A stretch of DNA of 64,000 bases from Bufo bufo (taxonomy: Eukaryota > Chordata > Amphibia > Anura > Bufonidae): the NCBI RefSeq assembly GCF_905171765.1, contig NC_053391.1:688691257-688755256 (forward strand). The letters run 5' to 3'. The notes beneath the pieces are model-generated. The model had not been told where the DNA came from. It made no database searches and saw only the letters and a program-made list of their open reading frames with translations. Of this stretch, positions 45,487 to 54,763 are shown piece after piece. The translations under genes and the position numbers were made by a program. Numbering within the stretch: the first letter of the stretch is position 1; each line of letters begins with the position of its first letter.

Positions 45487-48400
45487 GATCCTGTCGGGGG
45501 CAGATCTTGGGTGGAGTCTCCTCGTCCCCGGTTTCCCGTGTTGACAAACCACTGATCACTGTTGTCCTCTCCTGGGTCGGGGGCTCGGTGACGACCCAGG
45601 CGTTGGTGGACTCTGGTGCTGGTGGTTTGTTCATTGATAGTGTGTTCGCTGCTGCCAATTCCATTCCTCTGCAGGCTCGAGGTTCCCCACTGGCTCTTGA
45701 GGCGATAGACGGCAGACCCCTTCTGTCGTCACACGTGACTCATGAGACCCTTCCAGTGGGGATAGCCATTGGTGCCGTTCACAGAGAGTCGGTCTGTCTC
45801 CAGGTTATTTCGTCTCCACACTACTCGGTGGTCTTGGGGTACCCCTGGCTCCAGAAGCATAATCCGACTTTCGATTGGAGATCGGCCGAGATCCTCTCGT
45901 GGTCACCGCAGTGTGGGGCTAGTTGCATCCATGGGTCTGTCAAGTTGCTGTGTACTTCCTCGGACTCTCTGTTGCCTCCTGAATACGAGGAGTACCGGGA
46001 TGTATTCGATAAGGTGCGCGCGGTTGCCCTACCTCCGCACCGCCCATACGATTGTGCCATAGAGTTACAACCTGGTGCCGTTCCTCCTCGTGGCAAAGTC
46101 TATCCACTGTCGGTAGCGGAGAATGAGGCCATGGAGGAGTACGTGAGGGAGGCGCTTTCACGCGGACACATTCGCAAATCCTCGTCCCCGGCAGGGGCTG
46201 GATTTTTCTTTGTGAAAAAGAAGGGCGGTGAGTTGAGTCCTTGCATCGATTACAGGGGTCTCAATCGCATCACGATCAAGAACGCTTACCCGATACCCTT
46301 GATTTCCGAGCTGTTCGATCGCCTTAAAGGGGCCACGGTCTTTACCAAACTCGACCTGAGGGCGGCATATAACCTGGTAAGGATCAAGGCGGGCGATGAG
46401 TGGAAGACCGCGTTTAACACCAGGACCGGTCATTATGAATCCTTGGTTATGCCCTTTGGGTTGTGCAATGCGCCCGCAGTCTTTCAGGAATTCATCAACG
46501 ATGTTTTCCGTGACCTGTTGCAGCAGTGTGTGGTGGTCTATTTGGATGACATCTTGGTATATTCTGAATCCATGGAGGCCCACATTCTGGATGTCAGACG
46601 AGTGTTGCAACGGTTACGAGAGAATAAGCTGTTCGGTAAGCTTGAGAAATGCGAATTTCACCGATCCCAGGTAACCTTCTTAGGTTACATCATTTCCGCT
46701 GAGGGGTTCTCCATGGATCCTGAGAAGGTTTCGGCTGTCTTACAGTGGCCCCAGCCCAGTGGTCTTCATCCCCTGCAGCGCTTTTTGGGCTTCGCCAATT
46801 ATTATCAGAAGTTCATCAGGGACTTTTCCATGCTGGCCAAGCCTCTCACGGATCTGACCAGGAGGGGCAGTAATTCCCAGGTCTGGCCGCTCGAGGCCAT
46901 CCGAGCTTTTGAGGCCCTAAAGTCCGCTTTTGTGTCGGCTCCGATTCTGTCGCATCCCAACCCTGGGTTGCCCTTTGTCCTCGAGGTGGACGCGTCTGAG
47001 ACGGGAGTAGGCGCCCTTCTGTCTCAGCGTAGAACACCAGAGGGTCCTCTGCTTCCTTGTGGGTTTTACTCCCGGAAACTGTCTTCCGCGGAGTGCAACT
47101 ATCAGATTGGTGACAGGGAGTTATTGGCCATCGTGCAGGCCCTTAAAGAATGGAGGCACTTGCTCGAGGGTTCGGTGGTTCCGGTTCTCATCCTGACGGA
47201 CCATAAGAATCTGACCTACCTTTCTGAGGCCAAGAGATTGACACCACGTCAGGCCAGATGGGCTCTGTTCTTGTCACGTTTTAATTACGTGGTCTCCTAC
47301 CTACCCGGTTCCAAGAACATCAGGGCGGATGCCCTATCACGGCAGTACTCCGAGCTGTCCAGGGAGGAGTCGATTCCGACTTCGGTCATACCTCCGAATC
47401 AGATTCTGGCCGCCATTTGCACCAGCCTGACCTCTCCCCTGGGTGAGCAGATTTTGGCGGCTCAATCTGGTGCTCCCCCTGGGAGACCCAACGGCAGATG
47501 TTTTGTGCCTGAGGAGTTGCGCACTCGGTTGTTGCGAACCTACCATAACTCCAAGACCGCGGGGCATCCTGGAAAGAATCAGCTGTCCTGGGCTGTTTCA
47601 CGTCTGTTCTGGTGGCCTTCCCTACGTTCCGACATCACCGCATATGTAGCGGCATGCTCCGTTTGTGCCCAGAGTAAGTCCCCTCGGCACCTTCCGTTGG
47701 GCCTTCTGCAACCCATAGCCACCGGGGAGCGCCCATGGTCACACCTGGGGATGGATTTCATTGTGGACCTCCCTGCATCCCGAGGCCATACGGTCATTCT
47801 CATGATTGTGGATCGGTTTTCCAAAATGTGCCACTGTGTTCCTCTCAAGAAGTTACCCTCTGCACAAGAGTTGGCCACGATTTTTGCCAGGGAGGTCTTC
47901 CGGTTGCACGGTTTGCCCAAGGAGATTGTGTCGGATCGGGGGAGTCAGTTTGTGTCCAGGTTCTGGCGCGCCTTTTGCTCCCAGTTGGGGATTCATCTCT
48001 CCTTCTCCTCGGCCTACCACCCTCAGTCCAATGGGGCCGCAGAACGATCCAATCAGGCCTTGGAGCAATTCCTTCGTTGCTATGTCTCCGATCACCAAGA
48101 CAATTGGGTTGACCTTCTGCCTTGGGCTGAGTTTGCCAGGAACACGGCGGTGAACTCTTCCTCTGGGACGTCTCCCTTCATGGCCAATTATGGGTTCCAA
48201 CCTGCCGTGTTACCGGAGGTATTCTCTCCCCAGGATATTCCGGCTGTGGAGGATCACCTTTCCGTCCTACGTGCTTCTTGGGTACAGATCCAGAAGTCCC
48301 TTGAGGCCTCTGCGCAGCGCCAGAGACTCCAGGCTGATCGCAGACGAGCGCCTGCTCCTTCCTACCAGGTCGGAGACCGTGTATGGTTGTCCACCCGCAA

Positions 48401-48815
48401 CCTCAACCTTCGAGTGCCCACTACCAAGCTGGCGCCTCGCTTTGTTGGTCCCTTCCGAGTGCTTCGCAGGGTTAACCCGGTAGCCTATGCCCTTGCGCTT
48501 CCTCCTGGCATGCGGATCTCTAACGTGTTTCATGTCTCCCTGTTGAAGCCACTGGTGTGTAATCGTTTCACTTCCTCGGTTCCTCGGCCTCGTCCGGTCC
48601 GAGTGGGCAATTATGAGGAGTATGAGGTGAGCAATATCCTGGACTCACGCCTGGTCCGCGGTCGGGTGCAGTTTTTGGTCCATTGGCGTGGTTATGGTCC
48701 AGAGGAGCGTTCCTGGGTTCCCTCCGCAGATGTCCATGCTCCTGCCTTGCTCCGAGCCTTCCACGCACGCTTCCCTCAGAAACCGTTTTTTGCTCCGCGG
48801 AGGAGGGGCCCTTGA
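45414..48815 (+). CDS. pol: Chromovirus Pol polyprotein (PR-RT-RH-IN-chromodomain)
   Basis: The frame is open from 45414 and is probably entered by -1 frameshift at 45468, not by its own ATG. Counting from 45414: aspartic protease with LVDSGAGGLF (active-site Asp 66); reverse transcriptase with YLDD at residues 376-379; RNase H with VLEVDASETGVGALL and a DREL motif; integrase with an HHCC finger (HPGKNQ... CSVCAQSK); and catalytic D781, D841 and E877, a D-59-D-35-E spacing. It ends with a chromodomain (about 1067-1122: YEVSNILDSRL, LVHWRGYGPEERSWVP), which in related elements directs integration to chromatin marks. No stop or shift is seen over 1133 codons, so the protein may be active. Confidence 0.94.
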   Translation: MHVLWSRWAFSVGMSEPSGKRSYLRSCRGQILGGVSSSPVSRVDKPLITVVLSWVGGSVTTQALVDSGAGGLFIDSVFAAANSIPLQARGSPLALEAIDGRPLLSSHVTHETLPVGIAIGAVHRESVCLQVISSPHYSVVLGYPWLQKHNPTFDWRSAEILSWSPQCGASCIHGSVKLLCTSSDSLLPPEYEEYRDVFDKVRAVALPPHRPYDCAIELQPGAVPPRGKVYPLSVAENEAMEEYVREALSRGHIRKSSSPAGAGFFFVKKKGGELSPCIDYRGLNRITIKNAYPIPLISELFDRLKGATVFTKLDLRAAYNLVRIKAGDEWKTAFNTRTGHYESLVMPFGLCNAPAVFQEFINDVFRDLLQQCVVVYLDDILVYSESMEAHILDVRRVLQRLRENKLFGKLEKCEFHRSQVTFLGYIISAEGFSMDPEKVSAVLQWPQPSGLHPLQRFLGFANYYQKFIRDFSMLAKPLTDLTRRGSNSQVWPLEAIRAFEALKSAFVSAPILSHPNPGLPFVLEVDASETGVGALLSQRRTPEGPLLPCGFYSRKLSSAECNYQIGDRELLAIVQALKEWRHLLEGSVVPVLILTDHKNLTYLSEAKRLTPRQARWALFLSRFNYVVSYLPGSKNIRADALSRQYSELSREESIPTSVIPPNQILAAICTSLTSPLGEQILAAQSGAPPGRPNGRCFVPEELRTRLLRTYHNSKTAGHPGKNQLSWAVSRLFWWPSLRSDITAYVAACSVCAQSKSPRHLPLGLLQPIATGERPWSHLGMDFIVDLPASRGHTVILMIVDRFSKMCHCVPLKKLPSAQELATIFAREVFRLHGLPKEIVSDRGSQFVSRFWRAFCSQLGIHLSFSSAYHPQSNGAAERSNQALEQFLRCYVSDHQDNWVDLLPWAEFARNTAVNSSSGTSPFMANYGFQPAVLPEVFSPQDIPAVEDHLSVLRASWVQIQKSLEASAQRQRLQADRRRAPAPSYQVGDRVWLSTRNLNLRVPTTKLAPRFVGPFRVLRRVNPVAYALALPPGMRISNVFHVSLLKPLVCNRFTSSVPRPRPVRVGNYEEYEVSNILDSRLVRGRVQFLVHWRGYGPEERSWVPSADVHAPALLRAFHARFPQKPFFAPRRRGP
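45468..45474 (+). promoter_or_regulatory. -1 ribosomal frameshift heptamer GGGAAAC
   Basis: In the gag frame the bases read G GGA AAC, the canonical X XXY YYZ arrangement, 10 bases before the gag stop and inside the gag/pol overlap. Slipping back one base reads GGG AAA and joins the pol frame. The same heptamer is used by PEG10. Whether a stimulating pseudoknot lies in 45480-45560 needs folding. Confidence 0.88.
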
Positions 48816-48826
48816 GGGGGAGGTAC
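48814..48826 (+). promoter_or_regulatory. Polypurine tract of the chromovirus
   Basis: GAGGGGGAGGTAC lies directly before the 3' LTR and overlaps the pol stop region. It would prime plus-strand DNA synthesis. Confidence 0.8.
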
Positions 48827-49319
48827 TGTCATGGTCTTACCTTCTTGCTGTTCTCCTTCGTTTGACATGTGCTGGCGGCCATCTTGGTTTCTGGGTTTCT
48901 TGTAGCCTTCCACCCTGCGGCTCCTCCTTCCCACTGGGAGGAGCTGGATGCCTAGTTCATATATATAGGAGGTCTGTGGCTTCAGTTCCTTGCTTGGTCC
49001 TCCTGTGTTCACATGCTTCTAAGACTGCTGCTGCTTCTGGTTCCTGATCCTGGCTTCGTCTGACTACCCTGCTGGTTCCTGATCCTGGCTTCGTCTGACT
49101 ACCCTGCTGGTTCCTGATCCTGGCTTCGTCTGACTACCCTGCTGGTTCCTGATCCTGGCTTCGTCTGACTACCCTTCTGGTTCCTGATCTCTGGCCTCTC
49201 AAAGACTCTGCTTCGGTTTCACCATTCGTTTGGACTTTTGCTTTACAGCTTTATTTTCAATAAAGCCTTCTTATTTTCACTTATCTCTTGTTGTACGTCT
49301 GGTTCATGGTTCCGTGACA
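48827..49319 (+). repeat. Chromovirus 3' LTR
   Basis: It is 493 bp, identical by eye to the 5' LTR except for one substitution (CTTGTTGTACG against CTTGCTGTACG) and 70 extra bases, two more copies of the 35-bp repeat. It provides the poly(A) site (TCAATAAAGCC). Confidence 0.92.
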
Positions 49320-50277
49320 GTATCTCACATGCCCTGATCCAGACTAGGCCGCAATTAAAGTTTTGTGCACAAAATGGCTGTTTTTCAAATAACTGAATAT
49401 AACCACAGTATCTAAAGTGTGTATGTCACAGTGACATATGCAGCAAAGGCTGCAAAATAAACTTTTTTGCCCAAAACGGGTGTTTGTTTAATAACTGAAC
49501 ATGACAGCAGTATACAACCCTTGAATTTCACACGTGCTGATGCTGCAAGGGCTGTAAAATTGTGTATTTTGGCATTAAAGTGACTTTTTAAAAACCCAGA
49601 AAATGATGGCTGTATTTCTAGCTTAAATTGCACACTGAATAATCCAGATGTTGGATAATGCCAAAAATGTGTGTTTTTTTTGAAAGCCAGAAAATTAATT
49701 AAGTTTTTAAAACTTGTTTTTAGCAATCACAGATGCAGCAAGAGCTACGATATTAAGGATTTTTAAAAAGAAAGTTTATTTTTTTATAACAGAATATGAA
49801 AGCTGTATATAACGCTTGAATTTCACACGTGCAAATATGTAAAATAGTGGATTTTGCAAAAAAAGGGTGTTTGTAAAAACCCAGAAAATTATAGCTGTAT
49901 TTCTAGCTTGAATTGCACACTGACTAATCTTGCAAAGGCACCAGATGTTGTATATTGCCAAAAAAGGGTGTTTTTTTTAAAACCAGATTATTATTGCAGT
50001 ATTTCAAGCTTGCATTTGAATGTCCCAAAAGCACAGATGCAGTGCTGGTGCACTGAGCTTGCATAAAATGGCCGCCGCCGCCCACCTAACTAACAGATGG
50101 ATAAAAGTTATTTTTATCTGTCACTGGGCTCAGGGCAGGGTAAAAAGATTGTGCCCTGCACCCACACAACTAAATGTATGTAGATCGCTGAGTTAGATTC
50201 TCTCCTAGTCTCTCCCTGAAATCACAAGTCCAGCAGCATCCTCTCCCTACACTAATCAGAGCAGAGTGACAAGCAGC

Positions 50278-51185
50278 TGTAGTGTACGGGGACTGTAATA
50301 CCCGTCACTACCAAAGTGTCACTTGGTGTGCTGTCGTCCCTCCTAATTATGGGGAAGTTGGTATATGTCAGTTTTATAAAATGTCATGTAATGCAATGTT
50401 ATGTATTTCCCTGTTACTGTGAAACTTGCATGTACAGGCCTGCAGGGGTGTCATTCCAGCTTCTAGTCGCTAGAGGGAGCTAGGGAGCCCTAGTTTATAT
50501 AAGGCCCAGTCAGGGAAGGGAAAGGCAGACGGAGTCTAGTGTCTGTAGTCTACAGTTGGAGATTAGACAATGTCAGAGACAAGTCCAGGCCTGAAGCCTG
50601 CTGTCCAGGAGAAGATTCCCTCCTGAATTCCCATATGCAGAAACAGGAATATGTTAGCTCAAGAGCCTGAGGAAGTTTCCAGAAGCTGAGAGAGACAGAG
50701 GCAAAGATCAGGAAAGCAAGAGGTACTCAGAAAGACAGAGGAGGTACTTATTAAAGCTATAGCCAAGGATATAAAGCCAGAACTAGGTTAATGGGCCTTG
50801 GTGAAGATATGCTATATTCCAGGATCAGACAGAATTAGAGTGCAAGCTCCTGTGCTGCAAGTCCTGTGTTCAACACTCTGTAATCACCTTGCTGTAACTG
50901 AATTGCCTGCATCAACCATATTGCAAAATCGACTGTATGCCAAGGAACTGCGATTCCAATATTGTCTCTGCTTGAAAACTACTAAAGTTGGAGTTCTGTT
51001 TTAACACTACGTTTCCTCAATTTATTCCTGCATCCGCAAACGGCGTGCCACCGTTTACTTGGCACTGGCGTCACGAACTATTTCTACCTATACCTGCCCT
51101 TGCAGAGAGTCAGCTGTACCAGGTTAGTGTATATTGCACTACATCACCCAGAAACACCTATTGCACACAACTTGAGTACGCTGCA
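50278..51185 (+). repeat. 5' LTR of the cold-shock LTR element
   Basis: It starts TGTAGTGTACGGG and ends GAGTACGCTGCA. A TATATAA box (50496-50502) lies in TTTATATAAGGCCC, so RNA would start near 50525. The purine-rich stretch after it (50640-50760) contains TATTAAAGC. Short open frames in the LTR (such as 50798-51004) recur in both LTRs and are not taken as genes. Confidence 0.88.
50496..50502 (+). promoter_or_regulatory. TATA box of the cold-shock LTR element
   Basis: TATATAA follows TAGTT and precedes GGCCCAGTCAGGG. The same box occurs in the 3' LTR near 54075. It is the only TATA-like signal well placed in the LTR. Confidence 0.6.
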
Positions 51186-51194
51186 CCTCTCTTT

Positions 51195-51212
51195 TGGCGT
51201 TCACGAACAGGA
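51195..51212 (+). promoter_or_regulatory. Candidate tRNA primer binding site
   Basis: TGGCGTTCACGAACAGG starts 9 bases after the 5' LTR. It begins with TGG, as expected for pairing with tRNA CCA ends, and partly resembles lysine-tRNA primer sites of retroviruses, but with mismatches. It could not be matched to a tRNA here. Confidence 0.4.
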
Positions 51213-51472
51213 TACGCACGCTTTCTAGTGCAAGAAGCGTGAACTTTGTGCCTTATACAGTTGCCCTGTGACAGAAGTGACAAATTTGCCTGTTTATTGC
51301 AAGTGGACTTTGTGGACTGAAAATCATACCCAAAGTGTACCAAAAAACTCTAAAAAGCGCTGTGCAGTGTTGCGCTGCACAGAGGAAGAAAACCGCCGCA
51401 TTGGAGTGTGGTTTTGTGGACTTTTTACAATCCTGCTTGCTGTCAGTGAATAGACAGCGTTTATACCCAAAG

Positions 51473-53026
51473 ATGGCTGCCGGGCTTGCTGAATTTACTG
51501 CTGCGTCACCTTCAGCCCGAAAAGGCGGGAAAAATTGGCGCCTTTCTGAGGAAAAAGCGGGAAGAAGGTCAAGGTCAGACGCCACGGCTTATCTGGATAT
51601 TTGCATGTCTGCCAGCATGGACACCGCCTTCCATATACTGGAATACCTGGGGGGCGGCCTCCCAGTGCAGTGGGAGGAGCTGGCTACTCTAATTGACGCG
51701 ACCCTATCGCTCTCCTCAGAAGGATCGAGCATGTTGGATAGTGAGCAGAGTGTTACTGCAGCGTCCGCACCTGAAATTGCAAAGATGACTGACATCGGTG
51801 TAGAGCCAGAAGAGGCTCCACCGGCCTACTCTCCGGGACCGGAGAAACCCGCCTGCCGCCCAAGGGAGAAAGAACCCGAGCCCTGCTATGGCTCGTGGAG
51901 GGACTTTTTCCAACCATCTTTCAAATGGTCCTCCCTGATGGCGGAGATCCGAGAGGCCGCTATAAAGCGGAATACAAAGTCTAAAATCCTCTATGAAGAA
52001 CTAACTAAGACAATACATGAGAAGCATACGCACACCCAACCCCGCCTGGAAAGGAGAAAGGGAGTGGTGCTGTCATTTGACAAATCCCGTGGCTACGGGT
52101 TCATACAGGACTATCTAACTGGCAGAGACCTCTATGTGAATCGAAGGTCTGTCAAAAGAGACTACCTCCCTTCGTACCAGCACAGCCTCCGCGAGGGAGA
52201 GGAAGTGGAGTACACCCCTGCCGAGAGCCTACGAGGCCCTTATGCGACTGCTGTGACCCGTCCCAAGCGTGCATCTGAGGACTGGGAGGCAGAAGAAGGA
52301 GAAGACTACTCTGGCTGCGAGCGGGAACCGGAACGCTCTCCAGAGCCGGCCCATCACGCCTTCCAGGAGCGGAGCTCCTTCATTGGGCCTAATGTCTTCT
52401 GGCAGCCAACCGTGTTGGAGAAATGGGTGAGCCCCTATCCTTCCCCCGAGCTGCCTCGTCGGGAGAGGACCATATCAGAGCTGGAACAGTTAAAAGGACT
52501 TAGTGCTACCTTTAAGAACATCCGGATGGGTCGGAGACCAGACGCATCGCCTGAACCTGCAGAGGCCGAGTCCACGCCATCGGTGACTGTACCTGCGTCG
52601 GCGGCGCCAGCAGAGGACAGCGACTCCGACACAGAGAGCATCGGTGAGCAGATCGTCCGGCTGGAGGAGAAGTTGCGGGAGTTACGCAAGATACACACCG
52701 CCAGGATCCGGACACCGCCGAGGAAGGATGAGGTAAGGGTGCCTGTCACCACCCATAGACCGCCTTCTGTTGCCACCGCTCCGTCAGTGCCCCAGACCGG
52801 ACCCGCGATTGCCGTAAACTGCTGCACCCAGAGCACCGGACCGCTTGCTGCGGCGGTGCCAAGCGCATTACACCCTGCAGTGATCATGCAAGGACCGGCA
52901 AGGTCCACCAGAGGGTTCACCCCTAGGCCTAATGGGCCAATACCTATTAGGGGCCCCTTTACCCTACAGCTGCCCCCTGACACAGTTATGTGGGCACACC
53001 CTCCTGTAGAAGAATACTACAGATGA
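51473..53026 (+). CDS. Gag-like protein with PPAY motif and Y-box-type cold-shock domain
   Basis: The protein has 517 residues. The ATG at 51473 (AAGATGG) has a strong Kozak context; the same frame opens 46 codons earlier at a weaker ATG. Residues 1-110 include basic and hydrophobic helices. PPAY is at 116-119, the motif by which retroviral Gags recruit NEDD4-type ligases for budding. At 135-190 a charged helical segment follows (SWRDFFQPSF...). Residues about 194-265 form a cold-shock domain: GVVLSF, the RNP1-like RGYGFI (206-211), the RNP2-like DLYVN (219-223), then SVKRDYLPSYQHSLREGEEVEY, which aligns with the longer loop of Y-box proteins, and ATAVTRP. Next comes an acidic linker, a predicted coiled coil (IVRLEEKLRELRKI) and a Pro-rich tail ending HPPVEEYYR. 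No CCHC knuckle is present. The inferred role is to package RNA, with the cold-shock domain replacing the zinc finger. A captured host gene is the alternative origin. Confidence 0.82.
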   Translation: MAAGLAEFTAASPSARKGGKNWRLSEEKAGRRSRSDATAYLDICMSASMDTAFHILEYLGGGLPVQWEELATLIDATLSLSSEGSSMLDSEQSVTAASAPEIAKMTDIGVEPEEAPPAYSPGPEKPACRPREKEPEPCYGSWRDFFQPSFKWSSLMAEIREAAIKRNTKSKILYEELTKTIHEKHTHTQPRLERRKGVVLSFDKSRGYGFIQDYLTGRDLYVNRRSVKRDYLPSYQHSLREGEEVEYTPAESLRGPYATAVTRPKRASEDWEAEEGEDYSGCEREPERSPEPAHHAFQERSSFIGPNVFWQPTVLEKWVSPYPSPELPRRERTISELEQLKGLSATFKNIRMGRRPDASPEPAEAESTPSVTVPASAAPAEDSDSDTESIGEQIVRLEEKLRELRKIHTARIRTPPRKDEVRVPVTTHRPPSVATAPSVPQTGPAIAVNCCTQSTGPLAAAVPSALHPAVIMQGPARSTRGFTPRPNGPIPIRGPFTLQLPPDTVMWAHPPVEEYYR

Positions 53027-53854
53027 TACCTGCCAGCGGAGCCAAGTGGTTATGATATGCCACTGTAATCAGCCTGCTAGGCCTTTGATTTATTTCCTCA
53101 ATGAATGAGGATGTTAACCCTTCCAGGACAGGAGTCCTACGTTTCTGGTCCTTTGTTGCGGCTGCCAGTTTGTCCACGGCTCAGTGGTAGGTGTTGACCA
53201 CTGAAATCACAAAGTCAGCAAGGCCACGTTTGTTTCCAGGACCTCCTGCCTGCTTTTGCTATCCCACGCCAAGTTGTGCCTGTTCCTTTAGTTGCACCTT
53301 TTACCCTTCACCCCCTTTTCAGGTTGATCAGGGGTATTACAGCACTTGTCTTTGCTGTCCTTTTATTGTGCAACTTCATACTAAGGAACCGTGCCCGGAG
53401 ACAGACTCAAAAGAACCTGAGCCTCTGAGATTCTTATTCTTTTAAAAGTAATGTGCCCAGGGATGGACTCCACCGCATGAGAGCCTCTGTGATTTAATAA
53501 GAAATAACCTGGGTACGGACTCATGTTTGTTCTTTGAGCCTCCAAGAACTTTTATACTGTTTTATCCATTTTGCTGTTCTATCATGGACTTATTCATTGT
53601 CATGGACTATCCTGGTTCTAATGTTACGCTGTGCCAGGTCAGCACCCCCGTTCCATTCATTATCCTGAGAGAAGAGAACGACGCCCCTTGTCACTACCCT
53701 TCACTTTTGCCAATTGGACCTGATGTAAATGTAAATGCAGATGAATTACATGTATGTATGCCTGCATGTCTCTATTTTCTATTTCAGGTGGAGATTCCAG
53801 TTGGGCGACCCATGATGGAGTACGAGGTCGTACTCAGCTTAAAGCAGTGGGGTA
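53027..53854 (+). other. 3' untranslated interior of the cold-shock LTR element
   Basis: About 830 bp lie between the stop and the 3' LTR. Frames of 84 and 110 codons have no motif. A purine-rich AAAGCAGTGGGGTA at 53841-53854 sits just before the LTR and is the likely polypurine tract, though weak. The stretch may hold packaging or cis signals. Confidence 0.5.
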
Positions 53855-54763
53855 TGTAGTGTACGGGAACTGTAATACCCGTCACTACCAAAGTGTCACT
53901 TGGTGTGCTGTCGTCCCTCCTTAATTATGGGGAAGTTGGTGTATGTCAGTTTTATAAAATGTCATGTAATGCAATGCTATGTGTTTCCCTGTTACTATGA
54001 AACTTGCATGTACAGGCCTGCAGGGGTGTCATTCTAGCTTCTAGTCACTAGAGGGAGCTAGGGAGCCCTAGTTTATATAAGGCCCAGTCAGGGAAGTAGA
54101 AGACAGACGGAGTCTAGTGTCTGTAGTCTACAGTTGGAGATTAGACAATGTCAGAGACAAGTCCAGGCCTGAAGCCTGCTGTCCAGGAGAAGATTCCCTC
54201 CTGAATTCCCATATGCAGAAACAGGAATATGTTAGATCAAGAACCTGAGGAAGTGTCCAGCAGCTGAGAGAGACAGAGGCAAAGATCAGGAAAGCAAGAG
54301 GTACTCAGAAAGACAGAGGAGGTACTTATAAAAGCCATAGCCAAGGATATAAAGCCAGAATTAGGTTAATGGGCCTTGGTGAAGATATGCTATATTCCAG
54401 GATCAGACAGAATTAGAGTGCAAGCTCCTGTGCTGCAAGTCCTGTGTTCAACACTCTGTAATCACCTTGCTGTAACTGAATTGCCTGCATCAACCATATT
54501 GCAAAATCGACTGTATGCCAAGGAACTGCGATTCCAATATTGTCTCTGCTTGAAAACTACTAAAGTTGGAGTTCTGTTTTAATACTACGTTTCCTCAATT
54601 TATTCCTGCATCCGCAAACGGCGTGCCACCGTTTACTTGGCACTGGCGTCACGAACTATTTCTACCTATACCTGCCCTTGCAGAGAGTCAGCTGTACCAG
54701 GTTAGTGTATATTGCACTACATCACCCAGAAACACCTATTGCACACAACTTGAGTACGCTGCA
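53855..54763 (+). repeat. 3' LTR of the cold-shock LTR element
   Basis: It is 909 bp. It differs from the 5' LTR by scattered substitutions and an extra T (CTCCTTAATTATG against CTCCTAATTATG). After its end the hAT3 sequence resumes with the duplicated CAGC and GCTATGTGACTGCAGCTTATG, matching hAT2 near 17125. Confidence 0.88.

Larger units (their letters stand above)
44061..49319 (+). mobile_element. Sushi-type Ty3/Gypsy chromovirus, apparently intact
   Basis: This is a complete LTR retrotransposon flanked by a 5-bp duplication GTATC (44056-44060 and 49320-49324), inserted in hAT3. Order: 5' LTR, primer site, gag, -1 shifted pol (protease, reverse transcriptase, RNase H, integrase, chromodomain), polypurine tract, 3' LTR. 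There is no envelope frame. Outside a difference in repeat number the LTRs seem to differ at one base, and neither gag nor pol has an internal stop, so the insertion is young. The gene order, chromodomain and frameshift type are those of vertebrate sushi elements, the group from which mammals domesticated PEG10 and RTL1. Confidence 0.93.
50278..54763 (+). mobile_element. Non-autonomous LTR element encoding a cold-shock-domain Gag-like protein
   Basis: Two LTRs of 908 and 909 bp flank a 2669-bp interior, with a 4-bp target duplication CAGC (50274-50277 and 54764-54767). hAT3 sequence continues on both sides. The interior has one long frame (51473-53026) and no protease, reverse transcriptase, integrase or envelope, so movement must depend on another element. 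Several substitutions and single-base indels separate the LTRs, so the insertion is older than the neighbouring chromovirus. I do not recognise the family. Confidence 0.88.

Noticed and set aside
45120..48768. Minus-strand frames of 60-150 codons opposite gag and pol
   Set aside because: They are shadows of the retrotransposon coding frames.
51473..53026. Interpretation of the cold-shock protein as an ordinary host Y-box gene or a processed pseudogene
   Set aside because: It lies between matched 908/909-bp LTRs with a target duplication, and the regions outside the cold-shock domain do not look like any Y-box protein. A processed copy would have no LTRs.
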